Positions 9,345 to 18,600 of a stretch of 64,000 nt of DNA are shown in pieces (positions within the stretch are counted from its first letter, which is position 1; each line of letters starts with the position of its first letter). Source of the DNA: Roseomonas sp. Lineage in GTDB: Bacteria > Pseudomonadota > Alphaproteobacteria > Acetobacterales > Acetobacteraceae. The position numbers were made by a program, and so were the translations under genes. Location: assembly GCA_020249265.1 (NCBI GenBank), contig JADCGA010000003.1:1-64000 (forward strand). Reading direction: 5' to 3'. The notes under the pieces were generated by a model. That model did not search any database, was not told the origin of the DNA, and saw only the letters and a program-made list of their open reading frames with translations.

Positions 9345-9445
9345 CATTTTCAAGCCGGGAGGCGCCATTTGATGGTTCGGGGTATGTGAGCAACTCTACG
9401 CGCAGGGCGTGTCCGGTGTACCAATTTGAACCGGGTCATTCGGAT
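9345..9445. repeat. Degenerate copy of the composite palindromic repeat
   Basis: TTTTCAAGCC at 9347-9356 and GCGTGTCCGGTG at 9408-9419 occur in the same order as in the brnT-interrupting element and with almost the same spacing (61 versus 60 bases). Between them, the stretches ATTTG, TCGG, ATG and CAA line up with the intact copies. The palindromic arms have decayed. The rest of the 352-base gap between 9268 and 9619 holds only a candidate promoter for the metalloprotease. Confidence 0.5.
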
Positions 9446-9564
9446 TGCGGCTGATCATCACGCTCGGGCTTTTATCGAAATGTATGACATATGCCATGCC
9501 CCGATGAGCCAATTTGGTCTCACACGCAGTGATAGCGGACACTCCAGCAAGCAACTGAATTCAT

Positions 9565-9594
9565 TTGACATTTTGAGAGGATTTACAAAATACT
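9565..9594 (+). promoter_or_regulatory. Candidate sigma-70 promoter for the RTX protease
   Basis: A perfect -35 hexamer TTGACA (9565-9570) is followed after 18 bases by AATACT (9589-9594, four of six to consensus). The ATG of the metalloprotease lies 26 bases further on. No strong ribosome-binding site is visible before that ATG. Confidence 0.4.
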
Positions 9595-9619
9595 TCACCA
9601 ACAATAGCATTGAGTCGCA

Positions 9620-11326
9620 ATGTCAGGCATTTATGGAACATTTGGTGCCGATACCCTAGCTGGCACTTCCGGCGCTGACCAAGTCTATGGCTTTGGCGGC
9701 GATGACAGTCTTTCCGGTGGGGTCGGCAACGATGCAATTTTTGGTGACACAGGCAACGATACGCTTGATGGCAGCGTAGGCGATGACTCCCTTTACGGTG
9801 GCGAAGGATATAGTCTATTGCTCGGCCAAACGGGCAATGACTATCTAAGTGTGTTTTATAATGCAGGAAATTCAACATTAGACGGTGGTGAAGGGGCTGA
9901 TTCACTCTATGGCGGGGACAGGAGTGACGACCGCTTTTTAGGCGGTGGTGGCGAGGATTACCTCGTCAGCTACGGGGGCAATGATACCTTCGATGGCGGT
10001 GCCGGCAGCGATACTCTTCGCGGCGGCAATGGCAACGACGTATATTATATCGATAATCTTTTCGGTAGCATCTTCGATTCCGGTGGCAATGACACCGCTT
10101 ATGTTTCAACAAGCTTTGTCACGCTGCCCTCCTCCATTGAGGACGTCGTTTATACGAATGGCGCGGTTCCCTTGCCTTATTGGATTGACGCGCTTTTGCC
10201 TAATTACGAAGGGGGGTATCCTCCCGCCATCCTGTTAGGCCCTTCAAGAACATTCGGATATGCCTTTCCAACAACTGCCCCCAGTTATCTCAGTTATACC
10301 TACACCAATGGTTTCACGGCATTCTCAAGCGTGCAGATCGGTCGCACTCAGGAGGAGTTGAGATATATGGAGAGTATCATTGACGTCCGTTTTGTGCAGA
10401 CCACTAATGCCGCGGCACCAAATGTTTTTTCTTTCGCCAGCAATACTCAATATGGGTCTGGCGGATATGCTTTTTATCCTTCAACTTCTTTTTATGGCAG
10501 CGATGTCTTCCTGAACAATGAAAACTACAACGCCACATTGAGCGATGGCACGTATGGCGCCCTTATCCTTATCCATGAGCTGGGTCACGCCCTCGGATTG
10601 AGGCATCCTTTTGATGAACCAGATGCATATGGCGGCATCGCAGACCCGCCATACCTTCAGGGGGCCGAGGATGATACGGCGTGGTCAGTAATGAGCTACA
10701 ATGATCACCCGGAGCAATATTACCTACGCTTTAGTCCACTGGATATCGCGGCGCTGCAATACCTCTATGGAGTAAGCGCCAATTCACGCTCCTCCAACGA
10801 TACCTATGCCGTTTCTTCGGCGACGGCGAATTTCATTTGGGACGGCAACGGAATTGACTCCATCAGCGCCAGCGGTCTTGGGCAGGGAGCCACCATTTAC
10901 CTGACGCCAGGTTATTGGGGTCATGTCGGACCAAGCAGAGCATCTACCATCACCTCCGCCGGGCAAATCACCGTCAATTTCGGAACCGTGATCGAGAATT
11001 TGACTGGGTCGGGGCATTCAGACTCGTTGTACGGAAATGCGTCCAACAACCAAATCCAGGGTGGTGGAGGCAGCGACCGTATCGAGGGCTGGGAAGGGGA
11101 CGACCGGATCGGGGGAGGCGATGGGAACGATACGCTGTCTGGGGGCACCTTTAATGCGCTTTCAGGAAATACCGGGGCTGATACGCTGGAGGGCGGCGCG
11201 GGCAATGACATGCTGGTGGCCGATGGCGGTGGCGACTTGATGCAAGGCGGTGCTGGTGACGATGTGATTCTGGTGGGTGGCACAGACCAGGCGGCTATCT
11301 TTGCCTTATTTGGTTTACCAGTATAG
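9620..11326 (+). CDS. Secreted RTX metalloprotease, M10/matrixin type
   Basis: A 568-residue protein predicted to be a calcium-dependent, zinc-dependent extracellular protease. It has glycine/aspartate nonapeptide RTX repeats (GGxGNDxLx type) at about residues 8-150 and again at about 475-560, with the catalytic domain between them. The zinc motif HELGHALGLRH starts at residue 319 and the Met-turn SVMSYND has its methionine at 358, as in serralysins. There is no Sec signal and no recognisable propeptide; RTX proteins normally leave by type I secretion through a C-terminal signal. No type I exporter genes are nearby. Base composition is visibly more AT-rich than in flanking genes, consistent with horizontal acquisition. 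RTX repeats before the protease domain are unusual, since serralysins carry them only after it. Confidence 0.85.
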   Translation: MSGIYGTFGADTLAGTSGADQVYGFGGDDSLSGGVGNDAIFGDTGNDTLDGSVGDDSLYGGEGYSLLLGQTGNDYLSVFYNAGNSTLDGGEGADSLYGGDRSDDRFLGGGGEDYLVSYGGNDTFDGGAGSDTLRGGNGNDVYYIDNLFGSIFDSGGNDTAYVSTSFVTLPSSIEDVVYTNGAVPLPYWIDALLPNYEGGYPPAILLGPSRTFGYAFPTTAPSYLSYTYTNGFTAFSSVQIGRTQEELRYMESIIDVRFVQTTNAAAPNVFSFASNTQYGSGGYAFYPSTSFYGSDVFLNNENYNATLSDGTYGALILIHELGHALGLRHPFDEPDAYGGIADPPYLQGAEDDTAWSVMSYNDHPEQYYLRFSPLDIAALQYLYGVSANSRSSNDTYAVSSATANFIWDGNGIDSISASGLGQGATIYLTPGYWGHVGPSRASTITSAGQITVNFGTVIENLTGSGHSDSLYGNASNNQIQGGGGSDRIEGWEGDDRIGGGDGNDTLSGGTFNALSGNTGADTLEGGAGNDMLVADGGGDLMQGGAGDDVILVGGTDQAAIFALFGLPV

Positions 11327-11405
11327 TTTAGCAGATCATTGATTTTCGTATACGATATTCTCCTGACAGTCACCGCATTCGAAGCAGGCTCAGAATTCCA
11401 AGCGC

Positions 11406-12377
11406 CTATTCCACCTTGATCCCTGTTGCCGCCACCACGCGCTGCCACTGCGGTACGTCGGATTCCAGCAAAGCCGCCAATTCAGTCGGGCCGGTCAGCA
11501 AGGGCGTGGTGCCAGCGGCGGCGAAGCGGGCGCGCACATCGGGCAGGTCTCGGATACTGCCGAGTGTTTCCGCCATGCGCGCGATGATGGCGGGCGGCGT
11601 CGCGCGCGGGGCGGCGATGGCATACCAATTCAGCGCGACATAGCCAGGTACGGTTTGATTGATGGCCGGCGTATCCGGCAGCGCTTCCAGGCGCCGCGGC
11701 CCCGCCACGCCCAAAAGCCGCGCCCGCCCGCCTTGCACATGCGGCAGGGTTTCCACCGTGCTTGCGAAAACCATGTCAATTTCGCCGGCGTAAAGCGCGG
11801 TCATGGCCGGGGCCGCACCGCGATAGGATACATGGGTCAAATCCAGATTGGCCGCGAGCGCGAACAAGGCCCCAGACAAATGATTGGAAGAACCAACCCC
11901 GCCGCTGCCAAAGGTCAGCCGCCCCGGCGCGGCGCGTGCCGCGTTCAATACATCCTGCACGCTTTGGTAGGGGGACGCCGCGCGCACCACCATGGCGGTT
12001 GGAATATCCGCGACCAGGCTCACGGGCGCCAAGGCGGTGCGCGGGTCCAGCCCTCTATTCGGGTAAAGCGCGGGGACGGAAGCAAGCGAGGCGCTGGTCA
12101 GCACAAAGGCCGTGCCATCGGGCGGTGACTGCACCACGGTATGAATGCCGATGCTGCCGCCAGCGCCGGGGCGGTTTTCGATAATGAAGGGCTGACCGAG
12201 TCTTTCCTTCAAATGCTCCGCCAAAAGCCGCCCCACCAGATCAATCGGCCCGCCCGCGCCAAAGGGAATGATGATCCGCACTGGCCGGTCCGGCCAGGCA
12301 GGCTGCGCCGTGGCGGGGGTAATGAAGGGCAAGGCAAGCGCGGAACCGAGCAGCACTCGGCGCGAGGCGATGTTCAT
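11406..12377 (-). CDS. Bug-family (TctC-like) periplasmic solute receptor
   Basis: A 323-residue extracytoplasmic receptor of the tripartite tricarboxylate transporter type, which captures small carboxylates in the periplasm. It has a cleavable signal ending near ATAQPAWP (about residue 25), then the family hallmarks WPDRPVRIIIPFGAGGPIDL and ENRPGAGGSIG. I start at ATG 12377, preceded by GGAGGAAG; upstream in-frame codons would add 40 residues before the signal peptide. No tctA/tctB membrane genes adjoin, as is common for these expanded receptor families. It is convergent with the metalloprotease. Confidence 0.88.
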   Translation of the reverse strand: MNIASRRVLLGSALALPFITPATAQPAWPDRPVRIIIPFGAGGPIDLVGRLLAEHLKERLGQPFIIENRPGAGGSIGIHTVVQSPPDGTAFVLTSASLASVPALYPNRGLDPRTALAPVSLVADIPTAMVVRAASPYQSVQDVLNAARAAPGRLTFGSGGVGSSNHLSGALFALAANLDLTHVSYRGAAPAMTALYAGEIDMVFASTVETLPHVQGGRARLLGVAGPRRLEALPDTPAINQTVPGYVALNWYAIAAPRATPPAIIARMAETLGSIRDLPDVRARFAAAGTTPLLTGPTELAALLESDVPQWQRVVAATGIKVE

Positions 12378-12436
12378 GGCGGTTCTTCCTCCGCCAGCAT
12401 TTAAGGCCGATATGCCTCTCCTGGAAACACGCAGGG

Positions 12437-13009
12437 CTAAGGCAAGCGTGCCAAATGCGGCGGGATCACCATGCCAAGGGAAAGCGGCACCGGCCAAACT
12501 TCCTCAACCGCCCGCAGCCGCCGAAAGCCTGCGGCCAAATAGCCAGGCAGCGCGCGGGGGTGATCCGCATTGCAAGTGTTCACCGTCAGGGCGGGCAGGC
12601 CGATCTGCCAGGCCGCATCCACCGCATGGCGCAAAAAAGCCGCCCCTAGGCCCGTGCCAATCGCCCAGGGCATTAGCCCGAAATAGGAGAGATTCGCCGT
12701 CTGCCCGGCGCGATGATCAAGCTCATAAAACCCTGCTGGTTCGCCATCGCGCATCAGCACATGCAGGCTGACCGAAGGATGTGCCAGCAGGCCGGCCAAT
12801 TCAGCATCTGAGGCAATACGGCGCATCCACCAAAGCCAAGGCGCACCAACCGTATCGTAAAGGTAGCGATAGAAGGGCACGGAACAATGCCGCACGCGTT
12901 CCACCCGCGCATCGCCAGGCAAGGCCGGCGCGGGGCTCGTGGGCGGCGCATCCATACGCAGGAAAGTCACCTGCACCTTCAAACGCAGGACGGGTTCGGC
13001 TTGCTCCAT
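12437..13009 (-). CDS. GNAT family N-acetyltransferase
   Basis: A 190-residue protein with a GNAT fold: the central segment reads AGFYELDHRAGQTANLSYFGLMPWAIGTGLGAAFLRHAVDAA (about 90-135), with the strand-4 acidic pattern and a degenerate acetyl-CoA pyrophosphate loop (IGTGLGAA), followed by LTVNTCNADHPRALPGYLAAGF, the typical strand-6/helix-4 region. It is likely cytoplasmic. The substrate is unknown. It is codirectional with the Bug receptor gene downstream (59-base gap) and sits beyond the terminator of the bc1 operon, so it probably has its own promoter. Confidence 0.8.
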   Translation of the reverse strand: MEQAEPVLRLKVQVTFLRMDAPPTSPAPALPGDARVERVRHCSVPFYRYLYDTVGAPWLWWMRRIASDAELAGLLAHPSVSLHVLMRDGEPAGFYELDHRAGQTANLSYFGLMPWAIGTGLGAAFLRHAVDAAWQIGLPALTVNTCNADHPRALPGYLAAGFRRLRAVEEVWPVPLSLGMVIPPHLARLP

Positions 13010-13075
13010 GAGCTAGCCACTAGCAAAGATCGCGCAACGATGGAAACAGCCATTGCGCGGAAGCCGCGCGGCCAT

Positions 13076-13106
13076 AAAAAAACACGCGCCCCGGACGGGA
13101 CGCGTG
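13076..13106 (-). terminator. Rho-independent terminator of the petABC operon
   Basis: CACGCGCCCC (13083-13092) pairs with GGGACGCGTG (13097-13106), ten pairs with one mismatch and a four-base loop. On the minus strand the stem is followed by seven U residues (13076-13082). It lies 27 bases after the cytochrome c1 stop codon. Confidence 0.85.
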
Positions 13107-13133
13107 CCTTTGCTCACAGCGCTTCAGAAGCGA

Positions 13134-13901
13134 TCAGTGCTCAACGTCAGCCCAGATCTTGCGCTTCACCGCATAGGTCAGCCCGGCAAGGATCGTCAGG
13201 AAGATAATGATCTTCACCCCCAAGGCGCGACGCTGTTCCAATTCCGGCTCAGCGGCCCATTGCAGGAAGGTGCTGACATCATGCGCCATCTGCTCAACCG
13301 TCGCCTTGGTGCCATCCGCAAATTCAACCTGATCGGGGTTGAGCACCGGACCCATGGCGATCTGATTGCCTGGGAAGTAGCGGTTGAAATGCATGCCATC
13401 CATCACGGTGACACCAGGGGGCGGATCTTCATAACCAGTCAGCAGCGCGAACAGATAATCCGCACCCCCAGCCCGCGCCTTGGTCATCACCGAAAGATCC
13501 GGCGGCAAGGCCCCGTTATTGGCAGCGCGCGCCGCTGCGTCATTCGGGAATGGGCTGCGGAAACGATCCGCCGGGCGGCCAGGGCGTTCGAACATCTGGC
13601 CCTCATCATTCGGGCCATCCTTGATTTCAAACTGGGAAGCAATCCCGGCGACCTGCGCTTCGGTCAGCCCCAATTCGCGGAGATTGCGATAGGAGAGCAT
13701 CCGCATGCCGTGGCAGGCCGCGCAGACTTCCTTGTAAACCTGGAAGCCGCGCTGCGCGCTCGCGCGATCATAAGTGCCGAAAATCCCGTCAAAGGAGAAT
13801 TTCCGATCCGGTATGGGGATGGCTTCCCCCGCCGCATGGGCAGGGGCAGCGGCGAATAGGCCAATAGCCAGGGCGAGGGCCTTGAAGGAAACACGCAACA
13901 T
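13134..13901 (-). CDS. petC: Cytochrome c1 of the bc1 complex
   Basis: A 255-residue membrane-anchored c-type cytochrome, the electron acceptor from the Rieske protein in complex III. A Sec signal peptide ends near AHAAGE (about residue 24). The heme-attachment motif CAACH is at 60-64, and a conserved FPGNQIAMGPVL segment near 180 supplies the likely axial methionine. A single C-terminal transmembrane helix (about 228-245) anchors it. It follows the cytochrome b stop by two bases, so the two are translationally linked. It is the last gene of the petABC operon and is followed by a clear terminator. Confidence 0.95.
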   Translation of the reverse strand: MLRVSFKALALAIGLFAAAPAHAAGEAIPIPDRKFSFDGIFGTYDRASAQRGFQVYKEVCAACHGMRMLSYRNLRELGLTEAQVAGIASQFEIKDGPNDEGQMFERPGRPADRFRSPFPNDAAARAANNGALPPDLSVMTKARAGGADYLFALLTGYEDPPPGVTVMDGMHFNRYFPGNQIAMGPVLNPDQVEFADGTKATVEQMAHDVSTFLQWAAEPELEQRRALGVKIIIFLTILAGLTYAVKRKIWADVEH

Positions 13902-13903
13902 GA

Positions 13904-15172
13904 TCAGGCCTTCTCCATCGGCTTGGCTGCCGCGCCCATGGGCAACGGCCCCCCACCCAGAACGGGGCGGGATATACTCTCAGGTAGCGGCAAGGGCCGC
14001 TCAAACTTCGCCAGCAGCGGCAGGATCACCAGGAAATAGGCGAAGTAATAGGCAGTTGCGATCTGCGCGATCAGCACATAGGTGCCTTCCGCCGGCTTCG
14101 CACCAACCCAGAGCAGCACAAGGAAATTGGCCGTCCAGAGCAGGAAGAACAAACGCGCCAGCGGGCGGAAGCGCATGGACCGCACCGGAGAACGATCGAG
14201 CCAAGGGAGCACGAACCAAATCAGGATCGAACCGAACATCAGCAGCACGCCGCCAAGCTTGTCCGGCACCGCGCGCAGGATCGCGTAATAGGGCAGGAAG
14301 TACCATTCCGGCACGATATGCGGCGGTGTCACCAGCGGATTGGCCGGGATATAGTTATCCGGATGGCCCAGGTAATTCGGCGCGAAGAAGACCAGCACGG
14401 CAAAGACGATGAAATACACCACCAAGCCCACGCTATCCTTCGCCGTGTAATACGGGTGGAAGGGCAGGGTATCCTGCGGTCCCTTCGGCTCAACACCAAG
14501 CGGGTTATTTGACCCCGTGATGTGCAGCGCGGCCACATGCAGGAAGACCACGCCCAGAATCACGAAGGGCAGCAGGTAGTGCAAGCTGAAGAAGCGGTTG
14601 AGGGTGGGATTGTCCACGCTGAAACCGCCCCACAGCAATTCAACGATGTAATTGCCCACCACCGGGAAGGCGCTGAACAAATTGGTGATGACGGTCGCAC
14701 CCCAGAAGGACATCTGGCCCCAAGGCAGCACATAGCCCATGAAGGCGGTTGCCATCATCAGCAGGAAGATCACCACCCCCAACATCCACAGCAATTCACG
14801 CGGTGCCTTGTAGGAACCGTAATACATGCCGCGGAAGATGTGGATATAAACCACAATGAAGAACATGCTGGCGCCGTTCATGTGAATGTAACGGATCAGC
14901 CAGCCGAAATTCACATCGCGCATGATGCGTTCGACACTGTCGAAGGCAAGGCCGGTATGCGCGGCGTAATGCATGGACAGGAAGATACCCGTCGCGATCA
15001 TGATCATCAGCGTGACCATGGCCAGCGCGCCGAAATTCCAGAAATAATTGAAATTCCGTGGCGTCGGGAAGGTTCCGTATTCCTTCTGCATCATGGTGAA
15101 CACCGGCAAGCGCTGATCTACCCAGCGCACCACCGGATTCTTGAATTCGCTTTTGTGCAACCCGATTGACAT
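13904..15172 (-). CDS. petB: Cytochrome b of the bc1 complex
   Basis: A 422-residue polytopic protein that carries the two b hemes and the quinol oxidation and reduction sites of complex III. About eight membrane helices are visible. Two of them carry the paired heme histidines (in SMHYAAHTG and [19 protein letters not shown], and later [10 protein letters not shown] and [11 protein letters not shown]). The Qo-site PEWY motif occurs as [10 protein letters not shown] near residue 290. It is fused in the usual alphaproteobacterial way (b6 plus subunit IV region). It lies 12 bases after the Rieske gene and two bases before petC. The start has TTGAGGAT upstream. Confidence 0.96.
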   Translation of the reverse strand: MSIGLHKSEFKNPVVRWVDQRLPVFTMMQKEYGTFPTPRNFNYFWNFGALAMVTLMIMIATGIFLSMHYAAHTGLAFDSVERIMRDVNFGWLIRYIHMNGASMFFIVVYIHIFRGMYYGSYKAPRELLWMLGVVIFLLMMATAFMGYVLPWGQMSFWGATVITNLFSAFPVVGNYIVELLWGGFSVDNPTLNRFFSLHYLLPFVILGVVFLHVAALHITGSNNPLGVEPKGPQDTLPFHPYYTAKDSVGLVVYFIVFAVLVFFAPNYLGHPDNYIPANPLVTPPHIVPEWYFLPYYAILRAVPDKLGGVLLMFGSILIWFVLPWLDRSPVRSMRFRPLARLFFLLWTANFLVLLWVGAKPAEGTYVLIAQIATAYYFAYFLVILPLLAKFERPLPLPESISRPVLGGGPLPMGAAAKPMEKA

Positions 15173-15184
15173 GTTTTTTTATCC

Positions 15185-15727
15185 TCAACCGATTCTGATC
15201 TTGGTGTCGGATGTGAAGGCGTATTGCGGAACGTCAAGGTTCCGGGGCGCCGGTCCTTTGCGAATTCTGCCGGATGTGTCGTAATGGCTGCCGTGGCAGG
15301 GGCAGAACCAGCCGCCGTAATCGCCGCGCGCATCGGTGGCCCTTTGGCCGGTGGGCACGCAACCCAAGTGGGTGCAGATGCCAATCAGCACCAGCCATTG
15401 CTCACGCTGGACGCGGGATTGGTCGGTCGCCGGGTCGGGCAGGGCATTCACCGCCACCGCGCGCGCTTCCTCAATTTCCTTGGGCGTGCGGCTGCGCACA
15501 AAAACCGGCTTGCCGCGCCACATCACGGTCACTGCCTGGCCTTCCGTGATCGGCGCCAGATCAACATCGGTGCTTGCCAGCGCCAGCGTATCCTTGGCTG
15601 GCTGCAAGGAAGCAATGAAGGGCCAGGCAATGGCGCCAACACCAACCGCAGCGAAAGCGCCGGTCACCAGCATCAGAAAGTCACGTCGGGGCGCCCCGTC
15701 GGTCGCCACGTGTCCGGTATCAGCCAT
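15185..15727 (-). CDS. petA: Rieske iron-sulfur subunit of the bc1 complex
   Basis: A 180-residue protein holding the 2Fe-2S cluster that takes electrons from ubiquinol. The N-terminus has a twin-arginine pattern ([12 protein letters not shown], residues 13-24) and a membrane helix (about 20-40), consistent with Tat export of an uncleaved anchor. The cluster ligand boxes are CTHLGC (118-123) and CPCHGS (142-147). ATG 15727 is preferred because AAGGGG lies nine bases upstream and it gives the usual length; an ATG nine bases earlier sits directly against that site. It is the first gene of petABC and is divergent from hemF. Confidence 0.94.
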   Translation of the reverse strand: MADTGHVATDGAPRRDFLMLVTGAFAAVGVGAIAWPFIASLQPAKDTLALASTDVDLAPITEGQAVTVMWRGKPVFVRSRTPKEIEEARAVAVNALPDPATDQSRVQREQWLVLIGICTHLGCVPTGQRATDARGDYGGWFCPCHGSHYDTSGRIRKGPAPRNLDVPQYAFTSDTKIRIG

Positions 15728-15865
15728 CCTCAACATCCCCTTGCGGCGGGCGCCCCCTCTTGCCGAGGGCTCCGCTTCGCCGCACGATTTAGGTTCGCAC
15801 CCAAAAGGTGCAATGCTCATCATGAAACAGCGGTACCGAGAACCGGCCCCGCCAACAAACGGGGT

Positions 15866-15895
15866 CTTATAGAAGGACGGTTTGCAAGGTGTAAA
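15866..15895 (-). promoter_or_regulatory. Candidate promoter of petABC
   Basis: On the minus strand, TTTACA (15890-15895) and TATAAG (15866-15871) are separated by 18 bases. Transcription would begin near 15859, about 130 bases before the petA start. The region is shared with the divergent hemF gene, so a regulator binding here could act on both. Confidence 0.45.
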
Positions 15896-15926
15896 TGCGC
15901 CCCGGTGTAACATTTGGAAGTCTGAC

Positions 15927-16820
15927 ATGGAAAAAACCGCCGTCGGCCCTCAGGGCCATCCTTTTGTGGCCCCCGCCCGCGCCTGGTTTGAGGAATTGCG
16001 GGACCGGCTTTGCGCCGCCTTTGAAGCGATTGAGGATGATTTGGCCCAAGGCCCCCATACTGGCCTGCCGCCGGGGCGATTCGCCCGTACCGCCTGGGAA
16101 AGGCCGGAAGGCGGCGGGGGGGTCATGTCCGTCATGAAGGGACGGGTGTTTGAAAAGGTGGGGGTGAATGTCTCCACCGTCTTTGGCGAATTCTCCCCCG
16201 AATTCCGCAAGCAAATCCCGGGTGCCGAGGAAGACCCACGCTTTCTGGCGACAGGTGTGTCCCTGGTGGCACATATGCAAAGCCCGCGCGTGCCGGCGGC
16301 GCATATGAATACGCGCTTCATCGTGACCCGGAACGCCTGGTTCGGCGGTGGGGGGGATATCACGCCCATGAAGCCCGAAGCGCCTGAAGCCCAGGCGGAT
16401 GCGGCGGATTTCCATGCGGCCTTCAAGGGCGCCTGCGACAAGCATGACGAAACCTATTACCCGCGCTTCAAGAAATGGTGCGATGAGTATTTCTTTCTGC
16501 CTCATCGTGGCGAACCGCGCGGGCTTGGTGGGATTTTCTATGATTGGCTGGGTGATCGCACGCCGGGCAAGGGGATCGACGACGATTTCACCTTCACCCG
16601 CGATGTGGGTCTGGCCTTCCTGCAAGCCTATCCCGCCATTATCCGCAAACGCATGCATGAAGCCTGGACCGAGGCTGAGCGCGAACACCAACTGATCCGC
16701 CGCGGGCGCTATGTGGAATTCAACCTGCTGCATGACCGGGGCACGATTTTCGGGCTGAAAACTGGGGGGAATGTGGAGGCGATTTTGATGTCCATGCCGC
16801 CGGCGGTGAAGTGGCCTTAG
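15927..16820 (+). CDS. hemF: Oxygen-dependent coproporphyrinogen III oxidase
   Basis: A 297-residue cytosolic enzyme that decarboxylates two propionates of coproporphyrinogen III to vinyls using O2, a late step of heme synthesis. The family signature is clear: [19 protein letters not shown] followed by LGGIFYD, about residues 180-207, plus the substrate-loop segment GGGGDITPM near 143. ATG 15927 is chosen because GGAAG precedes it and it matches the family N-terminus; an earlier ATG at 15882 has no such support. It is divergent from petABC, a sensible pairing because cytochromes b and c1 need heme. It is convergent with the next gene, five bases away. Confidence 0.95.
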   Translation: MEKTAVGPQGHPFVAPARAWFEELRDRLCAAFEAIEDDLAQGPHTGLPPGRFARTAWERPEGGGGVMSVMKGRVFEKVGVNVSTVFGEFSPEFRKQIPGAEEDPRFLATGVSLVAHMQSPRVPAAHMNTRFIVTRNAWFGGGGDITPMKPEAPEAQADAADFHAAFKGACDKHDETYYPRFKKWCDEYFFLPHRGEPRGLGGIFYDWLGDRTPGKGIDDDFTFTRDVGLAFLQAYPAIIRKRMHEAWTEAEREHQLIRRGRYVEFNLLHDRGTIFGLKTGGNVEAILMSMPPAVKWP

Positions 16821-16825
16821 GGCGG

Positions 16826-18142
16826 TTACGCCATTCGCCGTCGCGGCAAGCACAGCAAAGCCGCCACCGGCAATAACCACATGATGCGCGCCCCATAGCG
16901 CGGATGGGGCGCGGAAAGACCGCCGCAGATCAGCGCATTGCCCAGCACCGCCGCCAGCACAAAAAGCGCCAAGGCCAAAGCCAGGCCCTGCCCGCGCCAG
17001 GCGCACCACAGCAGCAGCGGCAGCGCCAGCAGCACCACCAGCAGATGGAATGGATTGAGCGGCGTCAGCGAATCCTTCAGCACATTCTGCGCCTGCCGCG
17101 CTTGATCGAAAGCGGCCAATTCACGTGCTGGAAAACCCTGTTCGATACGCGGGCGCACCGCCGACGCGAAATGCGCATTGTCCAGCGTGTCGCCAATGCC
17201 GAAACTACCAAGCTGAAGCAGCATATTGCCCACCATGGCGCGGGCCACGCCAAGCGGTTCGGCGCGCAAGGTCTCAGCCACAATCCGCCCAGCTTCCGGC
17301 GCCAGCATCGCACCGCCCAGAAAGCGCGGGGCGCCCGCGACATCGCGGTTCACCGGGCTATCCGACGCCCATAAAAAATCATTGGCCGGCATGGGCAGCC
17401 GATCCGTAAAGGCGCAAAGATACCAGCCCGCATCAGGGCAGCGCACCTTCAGCACCGCCGCCGCCGGCCCATCTTCCTGCAAGCGCGCCAGCATGAAAAC
17501 CGAGCCATAGGGTGAAAGCGCAATACGCCCATGGCCAATGGCATTGGTGGCAAGCAGCGCCGCAACTGAAATCATCACCGGCAGCACCATCGCCAAAAGC
17601 CGCACCGGCATACGCCACAAGCGCAGCAGCAGCGCGACGCCACATAACCCAAGCGCCAGCGGCAAATGCGCCAGATGCGCCGCAATGCCGAGCGCCACCA
17701 GCGCCACCAGATTGGCAAGCTCAAGCCGCGTCAGCGCAGCACCACCAAAACCCAGCAGGAGCAACCCCAACACGACAATCGGCGCGAAAACATCAGGCAT
17801 CAGCAGCGCGGCGCTGAAGGGGGCCGCGGTTGCCAGTGCGGCAAAGGCGCAAAGCCCGATATGCCAAAGCGGCTTCGCATCGCCGCGCATCACACGCTGC
17901 GTCAGCCACAACAGATGGGACAGGATCAGGCCCTGCGCGATCACTGGCCCCCAAAGGCTGATGCGCCAATGAAAGGCATGCAGGAATGGCCCATAGATAA
18001 AAGGCTTGTCCCACAACATCAGCGGCCCGAGCGTTTGATGCAGAAAGCCGCCGCTATCGCTGAACAGCAGCGGGTAACCGTTGAAGAAGGCGGGCCAGAT
18101 CAACAATAAGGCCCCGGTCAATACCGCCGCGCCGACCCTCAC
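16826..18142 (-). CDS. Polytopic membrane protein, unknown (glycosyltransferase-like topology)
   Basis: A 438-residue hydrophobic protein with roughly ten predicted membrane helices and a short soluble segment at about 215-330. The early FFNGYPLLFSDSGGFL region contains acidic residues in the first periplasmic loop, where GT-C glycosyltransferases such as ArnT/PMT types keep their catalytic Asp. That resemblance is only topological, and I do not assign a function. The start is GTG, overlapping the moaE stop by four bases (GTGA), so it is translated with moaDE although no link to molybdopterin is evident. Confidence 0.7.
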   Translation of the reverse strand: MRVGAAVLTGALLLIWPAFFNGYPLLFSDSGGFLHQTLGPLMLWDKPFIYGPFLHAFHWRISLWGPVIAQGLILSHLLWLTQRVMRGDAKPLWHIGLCAFAALATAAPFSAALLMPDVFAPIVVLGLLLLGFGGAALTRLELANLVALVALGIAAHLAHLPLALGLCGVALLLRLWRMPVRLLAMVLPVMISVAALLATNAIGHGRIALSPYGSVFMLARLQEDGPAAAVLKVRCPDAGWYLCAFTDRLPMPANDFLWASDSPVNRDVAGAPRFLGGAMLAPEAGRIVAETLRAEPLGVARAMVGNMLLQLGSFGIGDTLDNAHFASAVRPRIEQGFPARELAAFDQARQAQNVLKDSLTPLNPFHLLVVLLALPLLLWCAWRGQGLALALALFVLAAVLGNALICGGLSAPHPRYGARIMWLLPVAALLCLPRRRMA

Positions 18143-18597
18143 CCCTGTTTCGCCGACCAGCGCGCAGCGGCGGCGTCATCCTCATCCTTTGCAGCCACCC
18201 AGCGCGCCGCGCCATCCGCAAATTCCTCGCGCTTCCAGAAGGGCGCCTTAGTCTTGAGCCAATCAATCAGAAAAGCGCAGGCTTCCAGCGCGGCGGCACG
18301 ATGCGCAGAAGCTGTCAGCACCAGCACAATCGGCTCTCCGGGCAATATCCGGCCCATGCGATGGATCACGGTGCAGCCAGTCAGCGGCCAGCGCGCCTCA
18401 GCCTCGGCGGCGATGCGGCCAAGGGCGCGTTCCGTCATGCCGGGATAATGTTCCAGCACCAGCGCGCTCAGGCCATCATCGCCACGGCAGACGCCCAAAA
18501 AGCTGGCCACACCACCAACATCAATCCGGCCCGCGGTCAGCGCCGCGCTTTCCGCCGCCATGTCAAACAGCGCTTCCTGCACCAGAATGCGCGCCAT
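18139..18597 (-). CDS. moaE: Molybdopterin synthase catalytic subunit
   Basis: A 152-residue protein that, with MoaD, converts cyclic pyranopterin monophosphate to molybdopterin. The family blocks are present: VGGVASFLGVCRG (about 27-39), LVLEHYPGMTERALGRIAAEAEARWP, and HRMGRILPGEPIVLVLTASAHRAAALEACAFLIDWLKTKAPFWKRE with the catalytic lysines KTKAPFWK near 115-122. It lies three bases after moaD and overlaps the following membrane-protein gene by four bases. Confidence 0.94.
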   Translation of the reverse strand: MARILVQEALFDMAAESAALTAGRIDVGGVASFLGVCRGDDGLSALVLEHYPGMTERALGRIAAEAEARWPLTGCTVIHRMGRILPGEPIVLVLTASAHRAAALEACAFLIDWLKTKAPFWKREEFADGAARWVAAKDEDDAAAARWSAKQG

Positions 18598-18600
18598 GGC

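Noticed and set aside
15728-15928. Longer Rieske protein starting at 15928
   Set aside because: The added 67 residues would precede the twin-arginine signal, and they overlap the promoter and hemF leader.
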